Shown: positions 24,041 to 32,875 of the stretch, in pieces
Numbering within the stretch: position 1 is the stretch's first letter
Layout of the letters: every line of letters begins with the position of its first letter
Source: Lachnospiraceae bacterium
Lineage (GTDB): Bacteria > Bacillota > Clostridia > Lachnospirales > Lachnospiraceae
Assembly: GCA_022800815.1 (NCBI GenBank)
Contig: JAAWRC010000028.1
Span: 1-44,541 of the forward strand
Reading direction: 5' to 3'
DNA length: 44,541 bases
Notes under the pieces: model-generated
What the model saw: the letters and a program-made list of their open reading frames with translations, nothing else
The model's database searches: none
Told to the model about the DNA's origin: nothing
Program-made: the position numbers and the translations under genes

Positions 24041-24937
24041 TCAACGGCGTGCACTCCGATATTCCCTCGGAGCGCAGTCGTAAAACCGCCGGAACATTTT
24101 CGCAAAATTGCTCGGACTGTCAAACCCGCAGGCAGAAGCAATTTCCGAGACACTGCCCGACGGGTTGGACAAAAGCATCCCCGCCCCCTGCATGATCCGG
24201 TATTTCAATAAATACTGAATAGGAGAAACCTGAATGGTCTTTTTAAAACAGCGGAAACATTCCCGTTCGCTAATATACGCCGCCCTCGCAATCTCTTCCA
24301 GGGAAATGTCTTCCGCATAATTTTTATGGATATATGTGAGCATTTTTCTGACCCGAAGATTATCCTGATTCAGAGAAGCGTTCCCTATGTCCATCTGCGG
24401 TTCAAATCTTCGATATAAAAAAAGGCAAATCCGGGAAAGTGCCTCTCTCACGACAAACTCATAACCGCTCTCTTCCCCTTCCATCGCTTCAAAGGCCTCT
24501 TGAAACCAGTTCAAAATCTGGCTGTCATCAACATCCTCCATGTGACAACCAGAAAAAGATTGGCAGGAGACAAGGGAACCCATATATTTTTCGGCAAACA
24601 CGGAACTGTCGCTCCCCTGGACCAGTTCTGAAGAAAAAACCAAAGAACGCATTTTACAGCGATCTTCTGTCGAAGCGTAATGAAGCATATTTGAATTCAG
24701 GGCCAGGCAATCTCCTTTTTTCAGCCAAAAGACCCTGGAAGGAATCTTCACTTGCAATTTCCCCTCTTCTACACATATGATCTCAATCTCCTCATGCCAA
24801 TGCCAGGGGACAATGTCTTCGGGATTATTCGTATAATAAGACTCGTATCCCGCGCAGGGAAATCCCTTTGTCCCATGCAGTCTCAGTTCTTTATGTTCTT
24901 TATTTAAGACTCCCATTTCCTTTTTCCGCGATATCAT
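24041..24937 (-). CDS. AraC family transcriptional regulator
   Basis: An AraC-type regulator of about 298 residues. The N-terminal cupin is marked by VPWHWHEEIEIICVEEGKLQVKI (residues ~43-65) and LKKGDCLALNSNMLHYA, a sugar- or effector-binding beta barrel. The C-terminal ~100 residues hold two helix-turn-helix motifs: EDISLEEIARAAYISERECFRCFKK and SVSEIASACGFDSPSNFAKMFRR, ending in APREYR. The start at 24937 is preferred because it has GAAGGA upstream. An in-frame ATG at 24967 lies about 12 nt from the predicted start site without a ribosome-binding site. It is convergent with padR, 11 nt apart. Its target is unknown; the decayed sugar/alcohol genes to the right are candidates. Confidence 0.92.
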   Translation of the reverse strand: MISRKKEMGVLNKEHKELRLHGTKGFPCAGYESYYTNNPEDIVPWHWHEEIEIICVEEGKLQVKIPSRVFWLKKGDCLALNSNMLHYASTEDRCKMRSLVFSSELVQGSDSSVFAEKYMGSLVSCQSFSGCHMEDVDDSQILNWFQEAFEAMEGEESGYEFVVREALSRICLFLYRRFEPQMDIGNASLNQDNLRVRKMLTYIHKNYAEDISLEEIARAAYISERECFRCFKKTIQVSPIQYLLKYRIMQGAGMLLSNPSGSVSEIASACGFDSPSNFAKMFRRFYDCAPREYRSARR

Positions 24938-24984
24938 ATTTGTTCCTTCTTCTAATATTGCCTTCATTTTGGCGGTTTTCTTAT

Positions 24985-25013
24985 ATTATATGGCCGAAAT
25001 CATATTGTATCAA
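24985..25013 (-). promoter_or_regulatory. Promoter of the AraC regulator
   Basis: Minus strand TTGATA, 17 nt, TATAAT, about 45 nt upstream of the preferred start codon. Confidence 0.75.
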
Positions 25014-25178
25014 GTACCATATTGCGGTATTCTTATGTCAGAAAACAAAACTTCCTCAGGTGCCGGAAAGAAGCCCATCTCATGAAAACAATCTGATTCC
25101 CCAAAACCATGAGATATTCTTATGAAATTAAAATTCTCTTGACGAATATGAACGACTGGGCCAAGTTTCACAAAACTG

Positions 25179-25251
25179 ATGATCGGGGCCTATGTGTAAG
25201 CGGGAATCCGTCGATTAGAAGCGCTTAGGCCAGGCGGTTCCCAATGATCAT
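25179..25251 (+). ncRNA. Candidate pseudoknotted structured RNA
   Basis: A 73-nt segment with three interlocking helices. The outer stem is ATGATC (25179-25184) with GATCAT (25246-25251). The hairpin stem is GGCCTA and AGCG (25187-25192, 25199-25202) with CGCT and TAGGCC (25222-25231). The hairpin loop GGGAATCCG (25202-25210) is complementary to downstream CGGTTCCC (25235-25242), an 8-bp pairing with one bulge that would make a pseudoknot or an alternative fold. TTTTTC follows. I do not recognise a known riboswitch, ribozyme or sRNA class. It lies in the 690-bp gap upstream of the decayed binding-protein gene. Confidence 0.4.
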
Positions 25252-25290
25252 TTTTCTTATACTTCTACCAACACTTTAATCATAACATGC

Positions 25291-25321
25291 GGAAAAACCA
25301 CCTCTCACCGGTGGTTTTTCC
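25291..25321 (+). terminator. Intrinsic terminator-like hairpin
   Basis: GGAAAAACCACC-TCTCACC-GGTGGTTTTTCC forms a perfect 12-bp stem. With its own A and T tracts it would terminate in either direction. It lies 40 nt after the candidate RNA. Confidence 0.75.
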
Positions 25322-25623
25322 ATGCGCTCCTGTCGGCGTTTCTCTATTCTCAATTTTTATCTTCACACTTGTAAATCCTTTTTTTCATCAATGAATGCCT
25401 GTTTGAGAAATCGATTATAGGCATAATTCACAAATTTATAGCACAATATTTGTCATAAACGAACAAATATTTAAAATTTTAAGTGAATATTTTAACTTTA
25501 TTTTCCGATCGTGCTATCTTTTATTTGTAATCAATCACAAACAATGTCAACTCAAGATTGGCCATGAAAAGATTGTTTCTGTAACCGTAGCGTTCTGATT
25601 GTGGTAAAAACAGGAAGTATAAG
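25322..25623. other. Gene-free AT-rich stretch before the decayed binding-protein gene
   Basis: No gene or clear regulatory site can be supported. The stretch is strongly AT-rich, with TTTTAAGTGAATATTTTAACT-like runs that may be remnants of a promoter region. Confidence 0.5.
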
Positions 25624-26064
25624 GTGAAAAAAGGATTCTGTATTTTATTGGCGTTTATGATGTTTTGTTTAGCCGGCTGCGGCAATGGAGAATCCGGGTC
25701 GAATGCTGAGAACGGCGAGGTCACGCTCGCTTTCTCGGGATCTCAGACCGGAGATTTTGCAGAATACGGTCAATCCATGAAGGCGGCGGCACAGATTGCC
25801 ATTGACGAATGGAACGAGAAGGGCGGTGTCCTCGGATATTTTTCGAGCGGTGTCGCCATGACCGCTGCGGAGATCTATCAGGAGGAAGGAATCGCACTGG
25901 TAAACGGCTCCGCCGCTCATGTGGATTATTCCAAGATCGGGGACTGTATTTTCAGGAATAACGCCATCTATGTAACGGAAGCAAGTACCTGTATCCAGGT
26001 AACGGAATATCTTGGACGAAAGAAATTAGGTATTTTAAATCCCAACAGTGATGCAGGTGTCTGA
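25624..26064 (+). pseudogene. ABC-transporter substrate-binding protein (branched-chain amino-acid type), decayed
   Basis: The frame from GTG 25624 begins with an intact lipoprotein signal (FCILLAFMMFCLAGCGNG) and then TLAFSGSQTGDFAEYGQSMKAAAQIAIDEWNEKGGV, the classic start of Peripla_BP_6/LivK-type receptors. About 35-40 residues that normally follow are missing, the sequence jumping to YFSSGVAMTAAEIYQEEGIALVNGSA. The frame then stops at about 146 residues where the family needs about 380. An internal deletion and C-terminal loss make this a remnant. The signal peptide and lipobox would still allow a short secreted product, but ligand binding is implausible. Confidence 0.85.
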
Positions 26065-26129
26065 TCGTCGAGGACGGAGCCTATAAAAAGGTTTCCGGCA
26101 CCCTGCTCAGCCAGACGGACTAGAGTGAG

Positions 26130-26360
26130 GAAAAAGGAGTTTCCCCGTCGGCAATCGCCATTGCCTGGATCCTGCGCCACCCGGCAAAAATACAGCCTTT
26201 GATCGGGACCACGAACAGAGAACGGCTGCGGGATATCTGCACGGCTTGTGACGTGGTGATCAGCCGTGCCGAATGGTATGAGCTTTACCGGGCCACTCTC
26301 TCTGACGAAGGAAGAATTCAGACTGGAAGTTCTCTCTCCAAGCCGTCAAACCGGGAATAA
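26130..26360 (+). pseudogene. Aldo/keto reductase, C-terminal fragment
   Basis: The frame reads EKGVSPSAIAIAWILRHPAK, then QPLIGTTNRERLRDICTACDVVISRAEWYELYRAT. This is the C-terminal NADPH-binding end of a YdhF/YcsN-type aldo-keto reductase: SPSAIAIAW, the IGTTN loop and the W-YELYR end are diagnostic. The rest of the enzyme is absent. An in-frame stop lies just before it, and unrelated codons continue after 26296 to the stop at 26358-26360. It is joined to the binding-protein remnant without a proper intergenic region, showing a deletion junction. Confidence 0.85.
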
Positions 26361-26466
26361 CCGGCAGGGAAGTGAAATCCCGCAGGGATGTACATTTATG
26401 CATTCCCTTTTGATATGATATACTGGATACAATTAAACGCAAATTATGGAATAAGAGGTTTTTTGA

Positions 26467-26568
26467 ATGAGCGTAAAGATCAAGGACGTTGCAAAGGCCG
26501 CAGGCGTGAGCACGGCAACCGTATCCAGAGTACTGAATCAATCGGCCAATGTGTGTGAGGAGTTCTGA
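26467..26568 (+). pseudogene. LacI-family regulator, N-terminal fragment
   Basis: ATG 26467 starts VKIKDVAKAAGVSTATVSRVLNQSANV, an intact LacI helix-turn-helix with hinge start, but the frame ends after 34 codons at 26568, where a full LacI protein has about 340. The sequence then passes directly into an alcohol dehydrogenase fragment. Ribosome-binding AAGAGG is present, so a DNA-binding-domain-only peptide might still be made. Without the hinge and dimerisation domain, regulation is unlikely. Confidence 0.9.
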
Positions 26569-26570
26569 GA

Positions 26571-27047
26571 GACGATCCTGCAAATTATAATGCGAGGGCG
26601 GAGGTCATGTGGGCGGGAAGTCTTTCCCACAATGATCTGACCGGCTGTGGTAACGGTGGAAACGATTTCGCCACCCATATGCTGGAACAGGAATTGAGCG
26701 GCATCTTTGACGTGGCCCACGGCGCCGGCCTTTCGGCCCTCTGGGGAAGCTGGGCAAGATATGTTTACCGGGACTGCCTGGACCGTTTCTGCAAGTATGC
26801 GGTCAATGTCATGGGCGTCAAGGGGGCTACCGACGAGGAGACCGCCCTCAAAGGGATCGAAGCGACAGAAGCCTTCTTCAGGGAGATCCATATGCCTGTC
26901 TCCCTGAAGGAGCTGAATCTGGATCCCACAGAGGAGGAGATGGACCTGATGGCCCACAAGTGCATCATCGCCGCAGGTGGGAAGAAGGGTTCCGCAAAGG
27001 TTCTCTTTGAGGAGGATCTGAGAAAGATCCTGGAAATGGCCAGATAA
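26571..27047 (+). pseudogene. Iron-containing alcohol dehydrogenase (YqhD/BdhA-like), C-terminal fragment
   Basis: The frame runs DDPANYNARAEVMWAGSLSHNDLTGCGNGG, then DFATHMLEQELSGIFDVAHGAGLSALWGSWARYVY, continuing to an intact C-terminus. This is the C-terminal ~155 residues of a butanol/aldehyde dehydrogenase of the YqhD type. The metal-binding histidines HMLEQE and DVAHGAG are present, but the whole NADPH-binding N-terminal half is gone. The junction with the LacI fragment is within 3 nt of its stop codon. The fragment has no ribosome-binding site and is non-functional as an enzyme. Confidence 0.9.
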
Positions 27048-27152
27048 ATGTAACTGATTTGATTATATTATTAGGAAAAAAGAGGAAGACACGAATGATT
27101 CAGAATCAACCGGTACATATGGACAATGAAACCGCCAATATGAAAGGATCAA

Positions 27153-27455
27153 ATGAAGGATCCCATGAGCATGAGGGAATTCGGAGAAATTTTTGTAAAG
27201 GATCTGATCACTTTTGAAAATCGTGTCGTGGAGATCAACGACGACACCGTACATATCGAGATGCATTACTGCCCCCTGCTCTCGGCATGGAAAAAGCTTG
27301 GCTTCTCCGACGAGAACTGCGCCCTTTTCTGTGACATTGCCATGGAGGGGGACCGGAAGTTTGCCCGGGATATGGATGCGGAATTCTCCCTGACCAAAAA
27401 GATTGCGGAGGGCGACGACTGTTGTGATTTAAAGTTCACCAGGATCAATAAATAA
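27153..27455 (+). pseudogene. L-2-amino-thiazoline-4-carboxylic acid hydrolase-like protein, N-terminally truncated
   Basis: This 100-codon frame (ATG 27153, AAAGGA upstream) reads VVEINDDTVHIEMHYCPLLSAWKKLGFSDENCALFCDIAMEGDRKF, then KKIAEGDDCCDLKF. The CP...LG...C..CDIA and final GDDCCDLKF pattern is that of the ATC-hydrolase-like family (PF14196), widespread in Lachnospiraceae. Family members are usually longer at the N-terminus, and stop codons block extension upstream in this frame, so I treat it as truncated. It might still be a short expressed protein. It is 25 nt upstream of the UPF0303 remnant. Confidence 0.7.
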
Positions 27456-27480
27456 AACTCAACCGGCTCAGGAGGGAAAC

Positions 27481-27956
27481 ATGGACAGAATCGCAAAGCT
27501 TAAGCATCAGGAAGAAGTTTTACAGTTTTCTGAATTCCCCAACGAGGAGGCCTGGAAGCTCGGCTGCTACATGAGGGACCGAGCAGAAAAAAAGGAATTC
27601 AGATTGGCATCTGCATCCGTTTGAACAGCGGGCTCACCTTGTTCCAATCGATTCCCAACGAGGTGCGCCTGTCGAATCAGGAGTGGATGTACCGAAAATT
27701 CAACCTGGTCCGCTGCATGGAAAGAAGCTCTCTCATGAGTACGTGGATCCTTGAGGAACAGGGACAATCCCTGGCAGACCACGGGTTAAACGACGCAGAG
27801 TATGTGCTTTGCGGCGGCGGTTTCCCGATCCGTCTTAAAAATGCCGGGATCATCGGCGCCGTCACGGTATCTGCCCTGCCCCACGAGGAGGACCATGCCT
27901 TTATCGTGGAATGTCTGGCGGGATACCTGAACGCCGACGCCGATTCTCTTCTTTAA
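27481..27956 (+). pseudogene. UPF0303 heme-degrading-domain protein, frameshifted at a poly-A run
   Basis: Frame one starts MDRIAKLKHQEEVLQFSEFPNEEAWKLGCYMRDRAEKK. Frame two continues IQIGICIRLNSGLTLFQSIPNEVRLSNQEWMYRKFNLV, then GGGFPIRLKNAGIIGAVTVSALPHEEDHAFIVECLAGYL. Together they match the UPF0303/HbpS-GlcG-like family (~160 residues) over its full length. The shift falls at a run of seven A near 27585-27595; eight A would restore one frame. AGGAGGG precedes the ATG. It may be a true lesion, slippage-prone phase variation, or an assembly error. Confidence 0.88.
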
Positions 27957-27978
27957 AATATTTTGAAATTCCTGTGCT

Positions 27979-28707
27979 TCAAGTGAGCGGAGCCTTCGCC
28001 GGAATCCCTGCCTTTCTCGGGTATTTTGCGGAGAGCCCCGCTTTTCGTTCAATGAAGATTAAGCTCCTCCCCGCCCCGTCCAGGGTAAATTTCTCAACGG
28101 CCCTTGTCTTGCAGCCAAGCTTCTTGATGGCGGGCTTTGCCGTCTCCAGCTCTTCCTCGATCTCCCCGGATTTGTAGGAAACAAACCTTCCCCCTATTTT
28201 CAGGAAGGGCGTACAATACTCGGAAAGGGTGGAAAGGTTTGCCACGGCCCTGGAAAGACAGAGATCGTACCTTCCCCGGTAATCCGGATCCCGGCCAAAA
28301 TCTTCTGCCCTGCCGTGGAGCAATTCCACTCCCGCCCCCTCTCCATTCAGCCCTAAGTTATCCACGACTTTGGAGAGAAAAGCCATTCTTTTCCCCAAAG
28401 AATCCAATAAAGTCACAGAAAGATGTGGATACAGGATCTTTATGGGGATTCCCGGAAAGCCCGCCCCGGTTCCCACATCGATAAAATTCCGGATGGCGGA
28501 GAAGTCAAAGTAATTTGTGACCAGGACGCTGTCCAGAAAATGTCTGCAGACGACCTCCTCGAACTTTGTCACGGCGGTCAGGTTCATGACCTTGTTGGTC
28601 TCAGTAAGCAGTTCATAATACTGTTCAAACTGCTGCGCCTGCCGCTCCGTGATGCTGATCTTTTCCCCTTCAAACCGCTTTTTTATATATTCTTGTCTCT
28701 CATTCAA
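27979..28707 (-). CDS. rsmG: 16S rRNA (guanine527-N7)-methyltransferase
   Basis: A 242-residue RsmG (GidB), methylating G527 in 16S rRNA; loss gives low-level streptomycin resistance. Features are [32 protein letters not shown] (family opening, residues ~28-60), the SAM-binding loop [20 protein letters not shown] (~72-90), and [14 protein letters not shown] (~150). The length is normal for the family. The start ATG overlaps the mnmG stop codon by 4 nt, the usual arrangement, so the two are translationally coupled. It ends 23 nt from the convergent UPF0303 remnant. Confidence 0.96.
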   Translation of the reverse strand: MNERQEYIKKRFEGEKISITERQAQQFEQYYELLTETNKVMNLTAVTKFEEVVCRHFLDSVLVTNYFDFSAIRNFIDVGTGAGFPGIPIKILYPHLSVTLLDSLGKRMAFLSKVVDNLGLNGEGAGVELLHGRAEDFGRDPDYRGRYDLCLSRAVANLSTLSEYCTPFLKIGGRFVSYKSGEIEEELETAKPAIKKLGCKTRAVEKFTLDGAGRSLIFIERKAGLSAKYPRKAGIPAKAPLT

Positions 28708-30596
28708 TAGTTTTTCCTCTGTTCCAAATAGACTAACAATACGGAGATGTCCGCCGGGGACACACCGGAGATCCGGGACGCCTGACCGATGTTCACCGGT
28801 CTCAACTGGTTCAGTTTCTGCATGGCTTCCTTCCGCAGCCCCTTGATGGCTTCATAATCAAAATCTTCCGGAAGCCGTTTTCCCTCCAGTTTTTTGAACT
28901 GGCGGACCTGGCTCTCCTGCCGCTTTAAATATCCCTCGTACTTGAGATCGATCTCCACCTGCTCTCTCACTGCGGGGGGAAGAGAAGGGCGTCCCTCGTC
29001 GATCTCTCCCAGGGCTTCATAGGAAAGCTCCGGCCGCTTGACAAGTTCTGCCAGAGTCACTCCGTTCTTTAACAACGTGCTCCCGCTCTTCTCCAGAAAT
29101 CTCTGGATTTTTTCCGTTCCCCCGACGGCGGTTCCCTCCAGCCGGCGGATCTCCTCCCTGATCAGCTCCTTTTTTTCCAATAATTTCCGGTAACGCTCTT
29201 CGTCAATGAGCCCGATCTCGTGCCCGATCTGTGTAAGGCGCAGGTCCGCGTTGTCCTGGCGGAGAAGCAGGCGGTATTCCGCCCGGGAGGTCATCATCCG
29301 GTAAGGCTCATGGCTCTCCTTCGTCACCAGATCGTCGATCAGGACTCCGATATAGGCCTGGGAACGGTCCAGAACGATCCCCTCCTGCCCTCTCACGCTC
29401 CTGGCCGCATTGACTCCCGCCATGAATCCCTGTACGGCCGCTTCCTCGTAGCCGGAGCTTCCGTTGAACTGCCCGCCGCTGAAAAGTCCCTTGATATTCC
29501 GAAATTCCAGGGTCGGGTAAAGCTGTCTCGCATCAATGCAGTCATATTCGATGGCGTAAGCGTTCCGGACGATCTTCACGTTCTCCAGCCCCGGTACCGT
29601 CCGGTACATGGCGTGCTGGACGTCCTCCGGGAGGGAGCTGGACATGCCGCCCAGATACATTTCGTTGGTATACTCTCCCTCCGGCTCGATAAACACCTGA
29701 TGCCGCTCCTTATCCGCAAACCGGACCACCTTGTCCTCGATGGAGGGACAGTAGCGGGGGCCGGTCCCCTCGATAAAGCCGGAGAACAAAGGCGAGCGGT
29801 CCAGGTTTTCCCGGATGATCCGGTGGGTCTCCTCGTTGGTGTAGGTGAGCCAGCAGGAAACCTGCTCCCTCTGGATGTCGTCGGGATCGGTGGTGAAGGA
29901 AAACGGCACGATCCTCTCGTCCCCAAACTGTTCCTCCATCTTGGAAAAATCAATGCTCCTCCCGTCCACCCTGGCCGGAGTTCCCGTCTTAAAGCGGTAC
30001 ATGGCGATCCCGTGGGCCTTCAGGGAGTCCGTCAGATGAGTGGCCGCCTGGAGTCCGTTGGGCCCGGTGGGATTACTGACATTTCCAAAAATACACCTGG
30101 CCCTCAGGTAGACTCCCGTGGCAAGGACCACCGCCCTGCACCGGTATCTGGCTCCGGAGACGGTCCCAATCCCCACAATCCGGTCTCCCTCCGTCTCGAT
30201 CTCGGAGACCTCCGCTTGCCTGATGGTCAGATGCTCCGTATTCTCCAGAGTCCTCCTCATCTCCCCCGTGTAGCTCTGCTTGTCCGCCTGGGCCCGCAGG
30301 GAATGGACGGCAGGCCCCTTGGACCGGTTCAGCATTTTGGACTGGATAAAGGTTTTATCGATATTCTTTCCCATCTCCCCGCCCAGGGCGTCCAATTCCC
30401 GTACCAAATGGCCCTTGGAGCTCCCACCGATGTTGGGATTGCAGGGCATCAGGGCGATGCTGTCCACGCTGACCGTGAACATGATCGTGTCAAGTCCCAG
30501 TCTGGCGCAGGCGAGGGCCGCTTCACACCCGGCATGCCCGGCGCCGACCACCACCACGTCGTAACTCTCTTCCAGTATTTTATCTTCTTCCGCCAC
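28704..30596 (-). CDS. mnmG: tRNA uridine-5-carboxymethylaminomethyl modification enzyme MnmG
   Basis: A 630-residue FAD protein (GidA) that, with MnmE, installs cmnm5 at wobble U34 of several tRNAs. The N-terminal FAD-binding motif is [16 protein letters not shown] (residues ~14-29). [18 protein letters not shown] (~50), the central [21 protein letters not shown] and the C-terminal helical domain ([22 protein letters not shown]) are all present. The start is GTG at 30596 with AAAGGAG about 11 nt upstream. It lies 80 nt downstream of mnmE and overlaps rsmG, so the mnmE-mnmG-rsmG order is conserved. Confidence 0.97.
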   Translation of the reverse strand: MAEEDKILEESYDVVVVGAGHAGCEAALACARLGLDTIMFTVSVDSIALMPCNPNIGGSSKGHLVRELDALGGEMGKNIDKTFIQSKMLNRSKGPAVHSLRAQADKQSYTGEMRRTLENTEHLTIRQAEVSEIETEGDRIVGIGTVSGARYRCRAVVLATGVYLRARCIFGNVSNPTGPNGLQAATHLTDSLKAHGIAMYRFKTGTPARVDGRSIDFSKMEEQFGDERIVPFSFTTDPDDIQREQVSCWLTYTNEETHRIIRENLDRSPLFSGFIEGTGPRYCPSIEDKVVRFADKERHQVFIEPEGEYTNEMYLGGMSSSLPEDVQHAMYRTVPGLENVKIVRNAYAIEYDCIDARQLYPTLEFRNIKGLFSGGQFNGSSGYEEAAVQGFMAGVNAARSVRGQEGIVLDRSQAYIGVLIDDLVTKESHEPYRMMTSRAEYRLLLRQDNADLRLTQIGHEIGLIDEERYRKLLEKKELIREEIRRLEGTAVGGTEKIQRFLEKSGSTLLKNGVTLAELVKRPELSYEALGEIDEGRPSLPPAVREQVEIDLKYEGYLKRQESQVRQFKKLEGKRLPEDFDYEAIKGLRKEAMQKLNQLRPVNIGQASRISGVSPADISVLLVYLEQRKNY

Positions 30597-30676
30597 GGTT
30601 TTTTCGTCTCCTTTCCTGCAGAGTTCCCTTTTAGATAATTGCGAAACTGCCTAAGAGTTCCCTTTCCTCAAAATCC

Positions 30677-32056
30677 TCATTTTCCCATACAAAACTTATC
30701 GAATATCTCCAGCGCCAGGTCCTCGCTCACGGTCTCTCCCGTGATCAGTCCCAATGTCTCGTAAGCGTCCATCAGGTCGATGGAATAGAAATCCTCCGGC
30801 ATTCCGTTTTCGATACTCGTCTCCACCTGCCCGAGACTTTCAAAGGCTTTTTCAAGGGCATGCTTCTGCCTGGCGCTTGTAATATAGATCTCGTCGTTGA
30901 ACCGGACCATGCCGGAGAAGAACAGGCGGGAGACCTCATCGGTAAGCTCCGAAAGTCCTGTCCCCTCCCTTGCGGAAAAGGAGATGACGGGCCGCCCTGC
31001 AAAGAGCTCTTTTGCCTCCTCCATGGTCAGGGCCTGCTCCAGATCAGATTTATTGAACAGGATAACTGCCTGCTTTTCCTGGATGGCCTCCATGATCCGC
31101 TCGTCTTCCCCGGTCAGCCCGGCGGCGGAATCAACCACGTAGAGGATCAGGTCGGCGTCCTTCGCATGGTCCATGGCCCGTTCTACGCCGATCTTTTCTA
31201 CGATGTCCTCCGTATCCCGGATTCCCGCCGTGTCCATCAGGTTCAAGCTGATCCCTCCCAGGACCAGATGCTCCTCCAGGGTGTCTCTGGTGGTTCCTGC
31301 CACATCCGTCACAATGGCCCGCTCCTCTCCCAAAAGCAGATTAAGGACCGAGGACTTTCCGGCATTGGGCTTCCCCAGAATCACCGTCTTGATCCCCTCG
31401 GAAAGCATCCTCCCCCCGTCGGCGGAGTCGATCAGGGCCTTTATCTCTCCCTTCACCTCTGCCATCGTCCCCCGGAGCCGTTCCCTGTAGCCGTCCAGAG
31501 ACATATGCTCCGGGTCGTCCAGGGCCGCCTCCAGAAACGCAGTCTCATAGAGGATCCTTCCCCGGAGTCCCTCTATTTTTTCGGAGACGGATCCCTTTAA
31601 CTGTCTCAGAGAACTTTTCCTGGCGTATTCGTTTTTGGAATGGATCAATTCCGCAACGGCTTCCGCCTGGGACAGGTCGATCCGTCCGTTCAAGAAGGCT
31701 CTTTTTGTGAATTCTCCCGCCTGCGCCGGCCTGGCCCCGTTTCTGACAACGGTCTCCATCACCCGCTTCATGACCAGAACTCCGCCATGGCAGTCGATCT
31801 CCACCGTATCCTCCGCCGTATAGCTGTGGGGCCCCTTCATATAAAGTACCAGAACCTCGTCGATCATGGTCTCTCCGTCATAGACATGCCCGTATGTGAC
31901 CGTGTGGCTGGGCAGCTTCGTCACTTCAAGTCCTCTCTTTTTGGGCTGAAAAATCCGGGAAAGGACCCTAAGAGCTTCCTTCCCGCTGATCCTCACGATC
32001 CCGATCCCGGAATCGGTCATGGCCGTGGCGATGGCTGCGATCGTATCTGTCTCCAT
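30677..32056 (-). CDS. mnmE: tRNA modification GTPase MnmE
   Basis: A 459-residue GTPase (TrmE/ThdF), partner of MnmG. The start ATG at 32056 is chosen over the longer frame from 32128 because AAGGAG lies 5 nt upstream and METDTIAAIATAMTDSGIGIVRISG is the family start. The N-terminal folate-binding domain covers ~residues 1-115. The embedded G domain has G1 LGKPNAGKSSVLNLLLG (~223-238), G3 MDTAGIRDTEDIVEKIG and G4 NKSD. The C-terminal FCMGK carries the essential cysteine, usually C-I-G-K, with Met in place of Ile. Confidence 0.97.
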   Translation of the reverse strand: METDTIAAIATAMTDSGIGIVRISGKEALRVLSRIFQPKKRGLEVTKLPSHTVTYGHVYDGETMIDEVLVLYMKGPHSYTAEDTVEIDCHGGVLVMKRVMETVVRNGARPAQAGEFTKRAFLNGRIDLSQAEAVAELIHSKNEYARKSSLRQLKGSVSEKIEGLRGRILYETAFLEAALDDPEHMSLDGYRERLRGTMAEVKGEIKALIDSADGGRMLSEGIKTVILGKPNAGKSSVLNLLLGEERAIVTDVAGTTRDTLEEHLVLGGISLNLMDTAGIRDTEDIVEKIGVERAMDHAKDADLILYVVDSAAGLTGEDERIMEAIQEKQAVILFNKSDLEQALTMEEAKELFAGRPVISFSAREGTGLSELTDEVSRLFFSGMVRFNDEIYITSARQKHALEKAFESLGQVETSIENGMPEDFYSIDLMDAYETLGLITGETVSEDLALEIFDKFCMGK

Positions 32057-32116
32057 AAGAACTCCTTTCTCCGATATTCGAACCGCACAGGAGGAAGGAT
32101 TTCCTGTACGAAGAAA

Positions 32117-32144
32117 AGGAGCTGACATGAAGCTGCCAGCCCCT
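32117..32144 (-). terminator. Terminator between jag and mnmE
   Basis: On the minus strand AGGGGCTGGCA and TGTCAGCTCCT form an 11-bp stem with two G-U pairs and a 6-nt loop, running into TTTTCTT. It likely ends or reduces the rpmH-rnpA-yidD-yidC-jag transcript. Confidence 0.7.
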
Positions 32145-32155
32145 CTTTCTCTGTT

Positions 32156-32860
32156 TTATAATTTCCAATAGTCCTGCCCGTTCTCTCTGTTATAATATCT
32201 CCCGGGACGGTCATACCGGTCTTTTCTTCCTTCTCTTTTCAGAGAAACGACCACGTGGCGGTAAGGTTCCTCCCCCTCGCTTCTGGTCAACACGTATTTG
32301 TCACTCTGAAGGACTGAATGAATGATCCGCCTCTCATAAGGATTCATGGGCTCCAGGGAAACGGGGCGTTTTGTTCTCTTCACCTTAGAAGCAATGTTTT
32401 TTGCCAGGCTCTCCAGGGTCGCCTTTCGTCTCTCCCTGTAATTTTCCGTGTCCAGCTTGATGCGGAGGTACTCCTCTCTCTCTTTGTTTACGATCAGGCT
32501 CACCAGATACTGAAGGGAATCCAGAGTCTGTCCTCTTTTTCCGATGAGAACTCCCATCTCTTCGCCGCTCATGTCGATGTTCAGGCAGCCTTCTTCTTCA
32601 TCCATGACGGAGGTGAGCGTCACCTCCATACCTATGGTCTTGAATATCTTACGGAGAAAATCTTCTGCTACATCCAAATCTGTCATTATTTTTCTGGCTT
32701 TGATCACGGCCGGCTTGCTGTTGATAATACCAAGAAATCCTGTACTGCCTTTTTCGATCACTACATAATCCAGCTTGTCACTGGTTGTCTCCAGCTCGAT
32801 CAAAGCTTTTGTAACCGCATCGTCGACGGTCTTTGCAGATACTTCGATATATTCACTCAT
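32156..32860 (-). CDS. khpB: RNA-binding protein KhpB (Jag; SpoIIIJ-associated)
   Basis: A 234-residue protein with an N-terminal Jag-N domain (SEYIEVSAKTVDDAVTKALIEL...KGSTGFLGI, residues 1-50), a KH domain around IDMSGEEMGVLIGKRGQTLDSLQYLVSL (GxxG loop IGKRGQ, ~95-120) and an R3H domain with LEPMNPYERRIIHSVLQ (R-x3-H, ~170-185). It binds RNA, partners with KhpA, and is linked to cell-elongation control and the yidC operon. AAGGAG precedes the ATG. It begins 15 nt downstream of yidC. The C-terminus has an Arg/Tyr-rich tail (DRYDRPGRYYNRENG). Confidence 0.96.
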   Translation of the reverse strand: MSEYIEVSAKTVDDAVTKALIELETTSDKLDYVVIEKGSTGFLGIINSKPAVIKARKIMTDLDVAEDFLRKIFKTIGMEVTLTSVMDEEEGCLNIDMSGEEMGVLIGKRGQTLDSLQYLVSLIVNKEREEYLRIKLDTENYRERRKATLESLAKNIASKVKRTKRPVSLEPMNPYERRIIHSVLQSDKYVLTRSEGEEPYRHVVVSLKREGRKDRYDRPGRYYNRENGQDYWKL

Positions 32861-32875
32861 GACAGCAGTCTCCTT

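Noticed and set aside
25177-25184. CTGATGA, reminiscent of a hammerhead ribozyme core
   Set aside because: The matching GAAA and third stem of a hammerhead are absent, so only the pseudoknot pairing was kept.
29220-30638. 472-codon plus-strand frame opposite mnmG
   Set aside because: Antisense shadow of a conserved gene.
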